Below are positions 47,315 through 55,700 of a DNA stretch of 64,000 bases, in pieces. Below the pieces are notes generated by a model. The model worked only from the letters and a program-made list of their open reading frames with translations. It was not told the origin of the DNA and searched no databases. Source of the DNA: Chloroflexota bacterium (GTDB taxonomy: Bacteria > Chloroflexota > Dehalococcoidia > Lucifugimonadales > Lucifugimonadaceae); NCBI GenBank assembly GCA_027618835.1, contig JAQCHZ010000006.1:1-64000 (forward strand). Direction: 5' to 3'. Each line of letters opens with the position of its first letter. The stretch's first letter is position 1. The translations under genes and the position numbers were made by a program.

Positions 47315-47534
47315 ATCGTGCTCCTCGTTAGTCAACACTGAGTCCTGAACTCAATTTTGCCAAATAGAGTGTGTCGACTATGCACCGGGAAGGCCGGTTC
47401 CTCATTGGTCGTCGCACACCACGGAAAGATGCCGCAAATCTAGCACTGAGAGCGGCTCGGGTCAATAATTCCGACCCGTTCTGAACTCAATACCAACGAA
47501 ATTCGTCTAACCGCAAAACGAGCACAAATTATGG

Positions 47535-48131
47535 CTAGCGAAGCTGGTCGCGACGCTTCAACGCCTTCTTCGAGGAATACCAGACCCACCCGATACCAGC
47601 GACGAACGACAGAGATATCAGCGAGAACAGCGCGGTGCCCCATCCATTTCCAGTGCCGTCCCGCCCTCGGGAATCGACTTGAACAGTCATCACAGTCGTG
47701 CCTGTTCCAAGTTCAGTCGCAACCCCTACTTCCAACGCCCATAGACCCTCTGTTTCGAGATCAAGCTGTGAAAGGTAGAAGATGGGATCGACAGGAGAGT
47801 TCAATACCAGCGTGTACTGCGCTTCTCCGTGCTCAGCTGGTGCACCGAGCAGCGTGACTTTTGCATCGGTGATGTCTTCACCAGTAGCGGCATCACGAAT
47901 ACGCACAGCGAATCGAGATGTACCCACGATCGGGGTGACTGGACTCACTTGCAGTTGAATCATGTGTGAACCGGCCTGCGACTCACCAAGTATTCGATAG
48001 CCGACGATCGCTTCTTCTTGTTGAGCTTGCGCTTGGGCGACTAAGGACAAAGCCGTGAAACTGGTCGCTATAGCTAAAATCACCGAGAAATACGCTAGTA
48101 GTCGTCGAGTTGGAAAATTAATCGTATTCAA
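47535..48131 (-). CDS. Secreted/anchored beta-domain protein with C-terminal membrane helix
   Basis: About 198 residues from TTG 48131. An N-terminal signal-like helix ends ALSLVAQAQAQQ. The external part (about 35-150) resembles small YtkA/FixH-type beta domains (RFAVRIRDAATGEDITDAKVTLLGAP). A C-terminal helix ALFSLISLSFVAGIGWVWY and basic tail follow. A longer open frame extends upstream to 48386 but encodes non-protein-like sequence and would overlap the divergent amidohydrolase. Function unknown. Confidence 0.55.
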   Translation of the reverse strand: MNTINFPTRRLLAYFSVILAIATSFTALSLVAQAQAQQEEAIVGYRILGESQAGSHMIQLQVSPVTPIVGTSRFAVRIRDAATGEDITDAKVTLLGAPAEHGEAQYTLVLNSPVDPIFYLSQLDLETEGLWALEVGVATELGTGTTVMTVQVDSRGRDGTGNGWGTALFSLISLSFVAGIGWVWYSSKKALKRRDQLR

Positions 48132-48272
48132 ATCTGTTTGAACGCTCGCTGAAGTGTCGAATCGACGCCGAATTGCTGGATGCCGTGCACCAGTTTTAGT
48201 TTTTGTGAATAAACTGCACCTAATTCTGCCGCAAGAATCGCGCAATAGCTTGGAAAGAACGAGGAACTTTAG

Positions 48273-49706
48273 TTGGCTCACTACGATCTGCTGATTCGTA
48301 ACGGACGTGTACTCGATGCTGAATCTGGCTTCGATGAAGTAACAGATGTAGGAATCTCGAACGGAAAAATAGAGCGAATAGACCAAGACATCGACCCAGC
48401 TCTTGCTTCAGATACAGTGGACGCCACTAACCAATGGGTTATGCCCGGCATGATCGACACTCACGTCCATGTCGCCAACGCAGCAGATTTCGGACGAATT
48501 CGAGGACTCGGGCTTCAGATGGTCGCCGCAGCCGGCGCAACAACGGTCATCGACCTCGGCGGAAGCATCGATGCTCTTACCGCTGGAATCGCCGCACGCG
48601 GCTCTGGAGTGAATGTTGGCAGTCTCGGCTATCTAAAGCCAGGCGAGACCGTCCCTGAAGGACGACTCAGCTCTGATGCAATTCTCGAAATCGTCGGCAC
48701 CGCCCTCGAAACTGGCTCCCTTGGGATCAAACTGTGGGGTGGCTACTATCCGTTCACTCCAGAAGAAACCGCCAACTTCATTTCAACAGCGAATCACCTC
48801 AACGCTTACGTTGCTTATCACGTCGGAACTACGGAATCCGGATCGAGGTTAGATGGACTACGTGAAGTGCCTTCTTTACTCGGCGGTACGGGTCGAGTTC
48901 ATATCGCCCATATAAACGCCTATTGTCGGGGATCTATCCTCCCCGCGGAGGACGAAATTCGCGAGGCGCTCGATATTCTGCAGTCGATTCGAGATCAGGT
49001 CGTATCCGAAGTGCACCTTGCTCGACCAAACTTCACGCTCGGTAAGTGTGACGACGATGGCAACGTGCTCGCCAACGTTGTTGGAAACTGTCTCCGATTA
49101 CGTGATTACGAGCCGACTGCCGATGGCATCCGAGCGGCTTTGCGGGATGGCTACGCCTCGACTGTTGAAGAGACTCACACAGGGCTCGTCCTTGTAACTC
49201 GCGAACGAGGTGTTGAATTATTCGACCATGGCAATACCGATGTACCAATGAGCTTCCCAGTAAACAATGCCGAATCAGCGTTTCATCTCACTGCTGCGAA
49301 AAACGCTGATGATGAATTTATCGTTGATGCAATTGGAAGCGACGCGGGAGTATATCCACGAAACGTGAATATCGAACAGGCGATGCGGATGGTGAAATTT
49401 GGGGCTTTAGAGCCCCTTGAGATGGTTTCGAAGCTGAGTTTGAATCCGGCGAAAATGATCGGTCTCGGTTCAAAAGGGCGGCTTTCAGAGGGCTTCGATG
49501 CGGATGTAACAATCGTCGATTCGGTCCTCGGAAGAGCAAGCTACAGCTTCGTTGCGGGCAAGATGATCATGCTGACGGGTCGAGTGGTCGGTTCAGGCGG
49601 AACGATACTGACTACTGAACGAGGCGTGGACGCTGTTGAATCAACCGGCATACCGCACAAGGTAGTCGACCTAACCAAAGCGATGATGTACGCCGGGAGG
49701 GGCTGA
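48273..49706 (+). CDS. Amidohydrolase, D-aminoacylase/dihydroorotase-like
   Basis: A 477-residue amidohydrolase. VMPGMIDTHVHVA carries the HxH pair, GIKLWGGYYPF the candidate carboxylated Lys, YHVGTT and VHIAHINAY further His ligands, and DAIGSDAG the catalytic Asp. It is about 50 residues longer than the 41.5-kb enzyme and closely resembles the 54.2-kb one (shared GxKxxGGYxPFTPE, VGTxxSGSxxxGLREVP and SRLYxxx/MMYAGR C-terminal pattern). Probably cleaves N-acyl or cyclic amide bonds; substrate unknown. Confidence 0.87.
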   Translation: MAHYDLLIRNGRVLDAESGFDEVTDVGISNGKIERIDQDIDPALASDTVDATNQWVMPGMIDTHVHVANAADFGRIRGLGLQMVAAAGATTVIDLGGSIDALTAGIAARGSGVNVGSLGYLKPGETVPEGRLSSDAILEIVGTALETGSLGIKLWGGYYPFTPEETANFISTANHLNAYVAYHVGTTESGSRLDGLREVPSLLGGTGRVHIAHINAYCRGSILPAEDEIREALDILQSIRDQVVSEVHLARPNFTLGKCDDDGNVLANVVGNCLRLRDYEPTADGIRAALRDGYASTVEETHTGLVLVTRERGVELFDHGNTDVPMSFPVNNAESAFHLTAAKNADDEFIVDAIGSDAGVYPRNVNIEQAMRMVKFGALEPLEMVSKLSLNPAKMIGLGSKGRLSEGFDADVTIVDSVLGRASYSFVAGKMIMLTGRVVGSGGTILTTERGVDAVESTGIPHKVVDLTKAMMYAGRG

Positions 49707-49802
49707 AGTTAGCGCAACTTAGACAATGTTGCCAACACTGGATTTCCAGCGCGCCGCCGAGGGCCCTGGCGGGGTGTCGTCTCCACAGCACTAATCGCTC
49801 AA

Positions 49803-49834
49803 TGTCATCCTGAATTCATTTTCAGGATCTATCG
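49803..49834. repeat. Palindromic repeat adjoining second GIY-YIG gene
   Basis: TGTCATCCTGAATTCATTTT and CAGGATCTATCG; exact 32-base reverse complement of 41471-41502. It ends one base before the stop codon of the second GIY-YIG gene. Confidence 0.9.
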
Positions 49835-49835
49835 C

Positions 49836-50135
49836 TCACCCGTACCAATCGTTAGCCAAATCCAGCCTCTGAGGATTCTCAAACTCGACGAGGTTCATTT
49901 TCCACTGTCGTCGCCAAGTTTTTATCTGCTTCTCTTTGACGATTGCCACCGAAACATCATCGGTCTCCTCAAACCAAACAAGGTTGTGAATGCGGTATTT
50001 TGCCGTGTGTTCAGATCCTCGGTCAAATCTGTATTGCCATACCCGCCGCTGGAGGTCAGATGTTACGCCGGTGTAGAGCATCTTTCCGGAGTTTGAGAGG
50101 ATATAGACGAAGTAACGATTGGATTGGCTACGCAT
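49836..50135 (-). CDS. Small GIY-YIG nuclease-domain protein, second copy
   Basis: About 99 residues from ATG 50135. RYFVYILSNSGKMLYTGVTSDLQRRVW is the GIY-YIG core; FEETDDVSVAIVKEKQIKTWRRQWKMNLVE and a NPQRLDL tail parallel the 43.9-kb copy. The ORF is open further upstream (to 50342), but that extension is Arg-rich and not conserved in the other copy. A 32-bp palindromic repeat touches the 3' end. No matching inverted copy exists at the 5' side within this window. Confidence 0.87.
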   Translation of the reverse strand: MRSQSNRYFVYILSNSGKMLYTGVTSDLQRRVWQYRFDRGSEHTAKYRIHNLVWFEETDDVSVAIVKEKQIKTWRRQWKMNLVEFENPQRLDLANDWYG

Positions 50136-50227
50136 GAGCTGAGGGCGCGCGGCGATCGATCCCTCGGATCCACTCTGGAAGTCGGCTGATCTCTTTTGGC
50201 GGCATACCGGTCCGACTGACTCAATCC

Positions 50228-51493
50228 CTACTCTTCTTCTGGGATCTCGACGTTTCGGAACGAGAAGTAGATGGCGAAGTCGTACGCCAACTTCAGACTG
50301 CCACCAATCAACCACGGTGCGACCGTGTACGCACCAGCCCACAAGAACCCGGTCACTGTCGAACTTGGCATCCGACCCAGTCCACGACCCAGATTCGCCG
50401 ACCCGGCCATAACGGTACGTTCTTCCGGGGGCACCAGCGCCATCATGTATGACTGCCTTGTCGGAACGTCCATCTCATCGAAAATTCCTCGCAGCATCCA
50501 AATTCCAGCGGCGATAGCCGCACCAGGTGCAAACGCGAACGCAATTAGGCAGATATTCGACGCCACTTGAGTCCAGACGAACGTATTGAGAAGCCCGATT
50601 CGCTTCGCTACCGATGGTGCAAGCCAGATCGAAACTAGGTTCGCCCCCTGAGTAGCGATCATGATCGCGGCGATCGTGCCTTCGTTCATGCCGTACTTAT
50701 CGACCATCCAAAGCGCGAAGAAGGCGTCGAAAATCATCCCACCGGCGAACGAATCGACGCCGAACAAGCTCGATATTTTCAGAATCGGCTTTCGAGAAGG
50801 CGTTTTGAATGGGTTTACAAGCAAATCGCCAGCGCTTGCTTTCGATTCGATTGCAGAAGAAAGCCCCAGGTAAACGGCTGCGCTTAGAAGGTTGATTCCT
50901 AGGTAGATCGCCAGCAGCACTTTGTAGGCATCGATCAACTCCCAACCCCGAACGCCAATCAGATAGGTTGCTATTCCAACCAACGCACTTCCAAGTGCTC
51001 GACCTCCCGCTGAAGACACCGATAAGTTCGAGAATGCTCTTGTCCGTGTTCGTGAATCGGTCACTTCTGTTAGCGACGACTGTTCTATCTGAAGACTCGG
51101 CCCCCAGTGCATACCGCTTCCTGCGTAGGACCCAAAGAACGATGCGAGTCCGATTAGCCAGACGTTTTCGGTGAAGAAGAGCATCACCATCGCTCCGGCG
51201 GTGACCAGAGCAATGATTACGAACCAAGCACGTCGTGAAATGACGTTCACACTGAACATCACGACTAATGACAGTACGAATCCGCCGATAAGGCTAGAGC
51301 CAAGCACGAGTCCGATCTGCGGGATGGAAAGCCCGATTTCAGCGAGGTATATCGCCAGAATGACGGCGATTAGCCCGCGACCCATATCGCGCAAGCCTCG
51401 ACCTGCGTAAACAATCAGCGCGTCGAACGAAGGTCGACCTGACGGGTCAGTGATGACGGTTTGGGTTGAAATTGAGGAGTCTTGGGAAGTCAT
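50228..51493 (-). CDS. MFS transporter
   Basis: About 421 residues with around twelve hydrophobic segments. A weak sugar-porter-like loop is visible at the first gap, and PTRQSYMMALVPPEERTVMAGSANLGRGLGR follows helix 10, a pattern common in multidrug/uptake MFS carriers. The ATG at 51493 is preferred to the GTG at 51499. Substrate unknown; no enzyme gene is directly coupled, so an export or stress role is equally possible. Confidence 0.87.
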   Translation of the reverse strand: MTSQDSSISTQTVITDPSGRPSFDALIVYAGRGLRDMGRGLIAVILAIYLAEIGLSIPQIGLVLGSSLIGGFVLSLVVMFSVNVISRRAWFVIIALVTAGAMVMLFFTENVWLIGLASFFGSYAGSGMHWGPSLQIEQSSLTEVTDSRTRTRAFSNLSVSSAGGRALGSALVGIATYLIGVRGWELIDAYKVLLAIYLGINLLSAAVYLGLSSAIESKASAGDLLVNPFKTPSRKPILKISSLFGVDSFAGGMIFDAFFALWMVDKYGMNEGTIAAIMIATQGANLVSIWLAPSVAKRIGLLNTFVWTQVASNICLIAFAFAPGAAIAAGIWMLRGIFDEMDVPTRQSYMMALVPPEERTVMAGSANLGRGLGRMPSSTVTGFLWAGAYTVAPWLIGGSLKLAYDFAIYFSFRNVEIPEEE

Positions 51494-51588
51494 GTTCACT
51501 CGGAATTATCGAAGTCCGGAGTGTAGACCTGTCCCGCGGCATGTCGCTACGTTGGTTCGAATCTTGCTTCGATTTTGACAAGCGATTA

Positions 51589-51630
51589 AAACAACACACC
51601 CGTGGCGATTCCGCCACGGGTGTGTTGTTT
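51589..51630. terminator. Strong bidirectional intrinsic terminator
   Basis: A perfect 18-bp stem, AAACAACACACCCGTGGC (51589-51606) with GCCACGGGTGTGTTGTTT (51613-51630), around a GATTCC loop. It closes the minus-strand secreted-protein gene at 51653, which ends just upstream in transcription, and marks the border to the MFS gene. Confidence 0.93.
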
Positions 51631-51652
51631 GTTCATTGAGAGCAATTACCGG

Positions 51653-52792
51653 TTACGGCTTGCCCTTAGGTTTGTCCTTGCCTGAACCTTTGTCGTCAGG
51701 TTTGCCACCACCGGAGTTGCCGTAGTTCCCGCCGCCGGAGTTACCACTGCCGGAATCTCCAGAACCGCCGCTTCCAGAACTTCCGGAGCCGGAGCTTCCG
51801 GAACCGCCAGAACCACGATTCGTGTTCTTGTCCTTAGCGCCCTGGGCCGCGCCCTTCTTGTCTTCAGGTGCGTTTCCGACTGTCTTCTCAAGACGCTCTT
51901 CTCGGCGAACTTCTTGTTCAGCTTTCTTTTCAGCAAGCTTCTCAGCGAGTCCTTCATTCTTCTCAGCGAGTCGAGTGAGACGATCATCAACTGTGCTTGA
52001 ACTGGTCGAGCCGGTGATCTTTTTACCACCACCGCGACCGGTCTTAGTGATCAGACAAACGTCTTCACCCGCGGTGCCTTCATCGCCCTCAAGTTCAGTT
52101 TCGTTGCCTTCTTCATCGAGAACAGTCGTAGTGCCATCACCGGTTTCGGCAACGACAACGCACTCATGCTGTCGAGTTGCTTTCGAAGGCACGATCGTAA
52201 TTCGAAGCGCAGTCACATCTTGTCGGAACGAGGGTGCCAAAGGCTCTGGTGCAGGCTCGGTTTCTGTACCGGTGTCTGCAAGATTCGAAGGCACACTCAG
52301 ATCAGGATCCGTGCTCGTGTCATTCGAAGTATCCGGAGAAGTCACATCAGGATCTGTGCTCGTGTCATCCGAAGTATCCGGAGAAGTCACATCAGGGTCC
52401 GTGCTTGTGTCGTCTACGTCAGAAGGAGCCGAAAGATCAAGATCCTCAGGATCACCATCATCGTCTTTCGGAGCGTCTGGTGCCTTGTTCAAAAGCACAC
52501 CGGCGCGATCACCGACATTGATGTCTTCCAGAGTGATCGTGTCGCCCTTCGACTTGATGATCGTGCCTGAATCAACATCGATAGTTACGTTACCGAACTT
52601 GGTTTCAACAACAATGCTGCCGCCACCAACTCCGACAACGGTTCCTGATACTCCACGACGGGTCAACTGACCAGGTGGAACTTCGGCATCACTTGAATCG
52701 GCCGAAACCGTAGCTGCCGTGATCGTCGACGCCAGCAACAGCGAGATGATCGAAAGCAGTGCAAACGGTTTGTAAAAATTTTGAATATTCAT
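51653..52792 (-). CDS. Secreted acidic repeat protein with DUF5666-like N-terminal domain
   Basis: A 379-residue exported protein. A signal peptide (about 1-31, ending ATVSA) precedes a small beta domain (VSGTVVGVGGGSIVVETKFGNVTID, about 45-105) of the DUF5666 type. An acidic tandem stretch repeats DDTSTDPDVTSPDTS-like units three times (about 125-170). Then comes a region with SKATRQHECVVVAE, a charged coiled-coil-like segment (about 265-315), and a Gly/Ser tail (about 325-379). The repeats point to a surface or matrix role, perhaps calcium binding. It pairs with the DUF4382 lipoprotein gene just upstream. Confidence 0.75.
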   Translation of the reverse strand: MNIQNFYKPFALLSIISLLLASTITAATVSADSSDAEVPPGQLTRRGVSGTVVGVGGGSIVVETKFGNVTIDVDSGTIIKSKGDTITLEDINVGDRAGVLLNKAPDAPKDDDGDPEDLDLSAPSDVDDTSTDPDVTSPDTSDDTSTDPDVTSPDTSNDTSTDPDLSVPSNLADTGTETEPAPEPLAPSFRQDVTALRITIVPSKATRQHECVVVAETGDGTTTVLDEEGNETELEGDEGTAGEDVCLITKTGRGGGKKITGSTSSSTVDDRLTRLAEKNEGLAEKLAEKKAEQEVRREERLEKTVGNAPEDKKGAAQGAKDKNTNRGSGGSGSSGSGSSGSGGSGDSGSGNSGGGNYGNSGGGKPDDKGSGKDKPKGKP

Positions 52793-52809
52793 CTTGTAGT
52801 TATTATCCC

Positions 52810-53850
52810 CTAAGCGGCCGGCTCATAAATAATCAGTATCACTATGCTGGATTCTTCACCAGCAGATGTACTCGCCACGACTTCGATCACATTGGGACCT
52901 TCGTCCAGTGTTACGGTCGACGTAAACGTACCGTCGATCGCAACGTCAGGAAATTCATCGTTGACGCTTACCAGTGCGTCCACTGCAGTACGACCGACAA
53001 CTTCAAACGTGTCCGTAGTAACGATTGCTTCGCCGTCAGATGGTTCTGCGATATGCAGGAAGAACGCACCCGTAGCATCAGGTACTGCGGTCGGGGTTGC
53101 CGTTGGCTCAGGTGTGGCTGTCGGCGGGACTGCGGTTGCGGCAGCCTGCGTTGGCTTAGGCGACGTCACCTTAGTTGGAACTGGCTTCGGAGTCGGCTCC
53201 GGAACAGGCTTACCTGTTAGAGCAACCGCAGCGGAACCTTCTTCACCAGGATCGCCTACAGCAAGCTTGATGACTGGCTTGAACAAGAATCCCTTGGGGC
53301 CTCGTGCAACCAGCGATTTATCAACTTCGAAATCAAGGCTGATGAATGTTTTTTCATCAGCTGCTAGTTCAAACGTTCCTACCAGTTTGATGGTATCGCT
53401 TGGAACTTCTGCGATCACGATCTCGCCGTCTATTTAGATTTCAACTTCTGGAACCGAGAGGCGAATTTGGGTGTACCTGCCGACAGGAAGCTCAGCAGAA
53501 CCCAGTACAGCTTCGACGCCTTCAAGGGCGAGAAGCTCGAATGTGATCTCTTCGTCGATCACAGATACCCAACCTTCACCAGCGATCGAAACTTCGATGT
53601 TGTCTGTGGTTACATATACGGCAGTGATCGAAGGGTCAGGAGCGTCGGTAACTCGAACTTCAAGCGTGCCAGTGTTCGATGTTCCCGCGCCACCAGAAGT
53701 CGATGACTTAACGGTCGAAGTCAGTGCCGGTGCGACGGTCGATTCAGACTGCTCGTCATCTCCACCACTACACCCTATGATCGCTAGAGCCACAAGGCCC
53801 AGCAGCATCAATATTAAATACGGTTTGTTCAGACTCACTTGATTCTCCAA
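52810..53850 (-). pseudogene. DUF4382 lipoprotein gene with in-frame stop codon
   Basis: The gene opens at 53850 with a lipoprotein signal (LLGLVALAIIGCSGGDD) and a DUF4382 domain (GTLEVRVTDAPDPSITAVYVTTDNIEV). It then meets TAA at 53434-53436, after PEVEI. The same frame is open immediately beyond and completes the domain (IDGEIVIAEVPSDTIKLVGTFEL ... DFEVDKSL), followed by a Pro/Thr linker and a bacterial Ig-like tail. One base change (for example CAA to TAA) explains the break. Probably an envelope protein partner of the gene at 51653. Confidence 0.8.
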
Positions 53851-54048
53851 TAGCGCTCTTCCAATTCAGGCATTGAAGGATACTCGCAAAGTACTAGTTT
53901 TGATCACAAATCCGTCAGAAAACGATAATAAATTGGCCAGACGCGAAACGTGCCGAAGGATTCATTCGCAACATGCGGCAGGCAACCAAATAGTTAGTTA
54001 TGAATCTCATCGGCACGACTTCGATAAAAATAGGATCGCTTCGGCATC
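53851..54048. other. AT-rich stretch before the heptamer array
   Basis: About 200 bases divergent between the DUF4382 gene and the amidohydrolase. No gene with recognisable features; a short plus-strand frame (53873-54130) overlaps the repeat array and is probably chance. Likely holds the promoters of both genes. Confidence 0.35.
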
Positions 54049-54112
54049 GTTACGATGGGGTTACCGCGTACATTACCGTTCGATTACCGTGTTCATTACG
54101 GGCCGATTACGG
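54049..54112. promoter_or_regulatory. Array of six phased (A/G)TTAC(C/G)(G/A) heptamers
   Basis: GTTACGA (54049), GTTACCG (54060), ATTACCG (54072), ATTACCG (54083), ATTACGG (54095) and ATTACGG (54106) recur at 11, 12, 11, 12 and 11 bases, about one helical turn. The array lies 92 bp upstream of the amidohydrolase start (54204), where an operator or activator site would be expected. Regular spacing at the helical repeat argues for several copies of one protein binding the same DNA face. The protein is not known. Confidence 0.6.
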
Positions 54113-54203
54113 CTGGTGAAACCACTGTGAACCAGTGCGCCTCTGTAGAATCGCCGAAAACAATTCACCAGCTATCAGCTCTCGTTCAGGATTCACTCTC
54201 GAT

Positions 54204-55643
54204 TTGGCCACTTCACAGCACTTCGACACGGTTCTACAAAACGGTCGTGTCATCGACCCAACAAACAATATCGATGGCAATTTCGATGTTGGTATACGAC
54301 ACGGAAAAATCGCTTCGATAGCAGAGTCGATAGCGCCGGAAATGGCCGACGACATAATCGACGTCTCTGGCCAGATCGTGATGCCGGGTCACATCGACAC
54401 CCACGCCCACCTGTCGAGTCCGTTCAACAGCAACGTCGACCGCGCTTATGGTCACGCCATGCTTGTCGAATCGGGAACCACTACCGCACTCGATCTCGCT
54501 GGCGACCCTACTGCGATGGTCACCGGCATGATTCAGCGTGGCGCCGGACTCAACGTGGCTTCTCTTATGGGATTGGTTCCGCACCAAACAGTTTCGGAAG
54601 ACGATCCACGGCCTGCGGTTCTCCGAGACGCTATCGCCGATGTGAAGAAACGCGGTGGGTTCGGCGTAAAAATGCTTGGCGGCTACCACCCCTTCACTCC
54701 CGAAGCTTCGAGCGATGTAATTACGGCTGCGAACGAACAGTTGGCATGGGTCGCATTTCACGTTGGTACAAAAGATTCCGGAAGCGATATGACGGGTCTT
54801 CGCGAAGTGCCCGGAATTACCGGAAAAGGTCGACTCCATGTCGCACATATCAACTCCTACACACGTGGAATGATCGATCAGCCGCACGAGGAAGTTCAAG
54901 AAGCTCTCGGGATGATCGAGAAGATGCGATCGCAGTGGATCACCGAGGCGTACTTGGCGCAGGCAAACGGCACGAACGGACTCTGTGACGAAAACGGCGA
55001 TGTGGTCTATAACGTGGCTCAGAACTGTCTAAAAGCCCGTGGTTATCCGACTACGGACGAAGGCGTGAAAGCATCGCTCATGGACGGCTACGGCTCGGCG
55101 TTGGTCGAACGAGGCGGGCGTGTGATCGCTGTCACCGGCAAAGAGGCGGTCGATATCTGGGAAGCCGCTTCAACCGATGCTTCGCTCAGTTATCCGGTGA
55201 ACCCTCCGACCAGTGCGTTCAGCCTCGCCACTGCCAAATACGATGATGGCACTTTCAGGGTCGACGCTATTTCTACCGATGGTGGTTCGCTTCCTCGCAA
55301 CGTAGCTATCGAACGCACGATGGCTCTCGTGCAGTTCGGCGCGCTAAGCATGGACGAAGCGGTGATCAAACTTAGTTACACACCTTCACGAATGCTCGGG
55401 TTACTCAACAAGGGGCACTTCACTGAAGGCGCAGATGCTGATGTGACGGTGATAAACGCCGGCACTGGCAAGGCATCGATGTCTCTCGTAGCTGGCGAAC
55501 TGATCATGCTGAACGGTCGAGCCATCGGCAAAGGCGGAACATGGCTGGTGCTCGAAGAGGGCAAAGACGCCGCGGCTGCCACCGGCTTGCCATATGAAGT
55601 CGTAAATCTGGAAAATAGCCGTCTCTACGAGAACTGGAACTGA
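54204..55643 (+). CDS. Amidohydrolase, D-aminoacylase/dihydroorotase-like
   Basis: About 479 residues from TTG 54204, where the usual N-terminal strand (FDTVLQNGRVIDP) begins. A longer frame from GTG 54135 adds 23 residues unlike the family. VMPGHIDTHAHLS carries the HxH pair, GVKMLGGYHPF the candidate Lys, FHVGTKDSGS and VAHINSY the His ligands, DAISTDGG the Asp. Close paralogue of the 48.3-kb enzyme. First gene of a long plus-strand run that includes a sugar isomerase and gamma-glutamyltransferase; the operator-like array upstream may control the whole run. Confidence 0.88.
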   Translation: MATSQHFDTVLQNGRVIDPTNNIDGNFDVGIRHGKIASIAESIAPEMADDIIDVSGQIVMPGHIDTHAHLSSPFNSNVDRAYGHAMLVESGTTTALDLAGDPTAMVTGMIQRGAGLNVASLMGLVPHQTVSEDDPRPAVLRDAIADVKKRGGFGVKMLGGYHPFTPEASSDVITAANEQLAWVAFHVGTKDSGSDMTGLREVPGITGKGRLHVAHINSYTRGMIDQPHEEVQEALGMIEKMRSQWITEAYLAQANGTNGLCDENGDVVYNVAQNCLKARGYPTTDEGVKASLMDGYGSALVERGGRVIAVTGKEAVDIWEAASTDASLSYPVNPPTSAFSLATAKYDDGTFRVDAISTDGGSLPRNVAIERTMALVQFGALSMDEAVIKLSYTPSRMLGLLNKGHFTEGADADVTVINAGTGKASMSLVAGELIMLNGRAIGKGGTWLVLEEGKDAAAATGLPYEVVNLENSRLYENWN

Positions 55644-55700
55644 TACGTAATTTTTCAGGCGTGAATAGAACTAATACCGGTTCGTAAAAGGATCACAGGA

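Noticed and set aside
51822-52670. 282-codon plus-strand frame
   Set aside because: Serine/valine-rich antisense image of the secreted acidic repeat protein, without recognisable features.
54135-54203. N-terminal extension of the amidohydrolase
   Set aside because: Upstream residues are unlike the family, and the normal first strand begins near the TTG at 54204.
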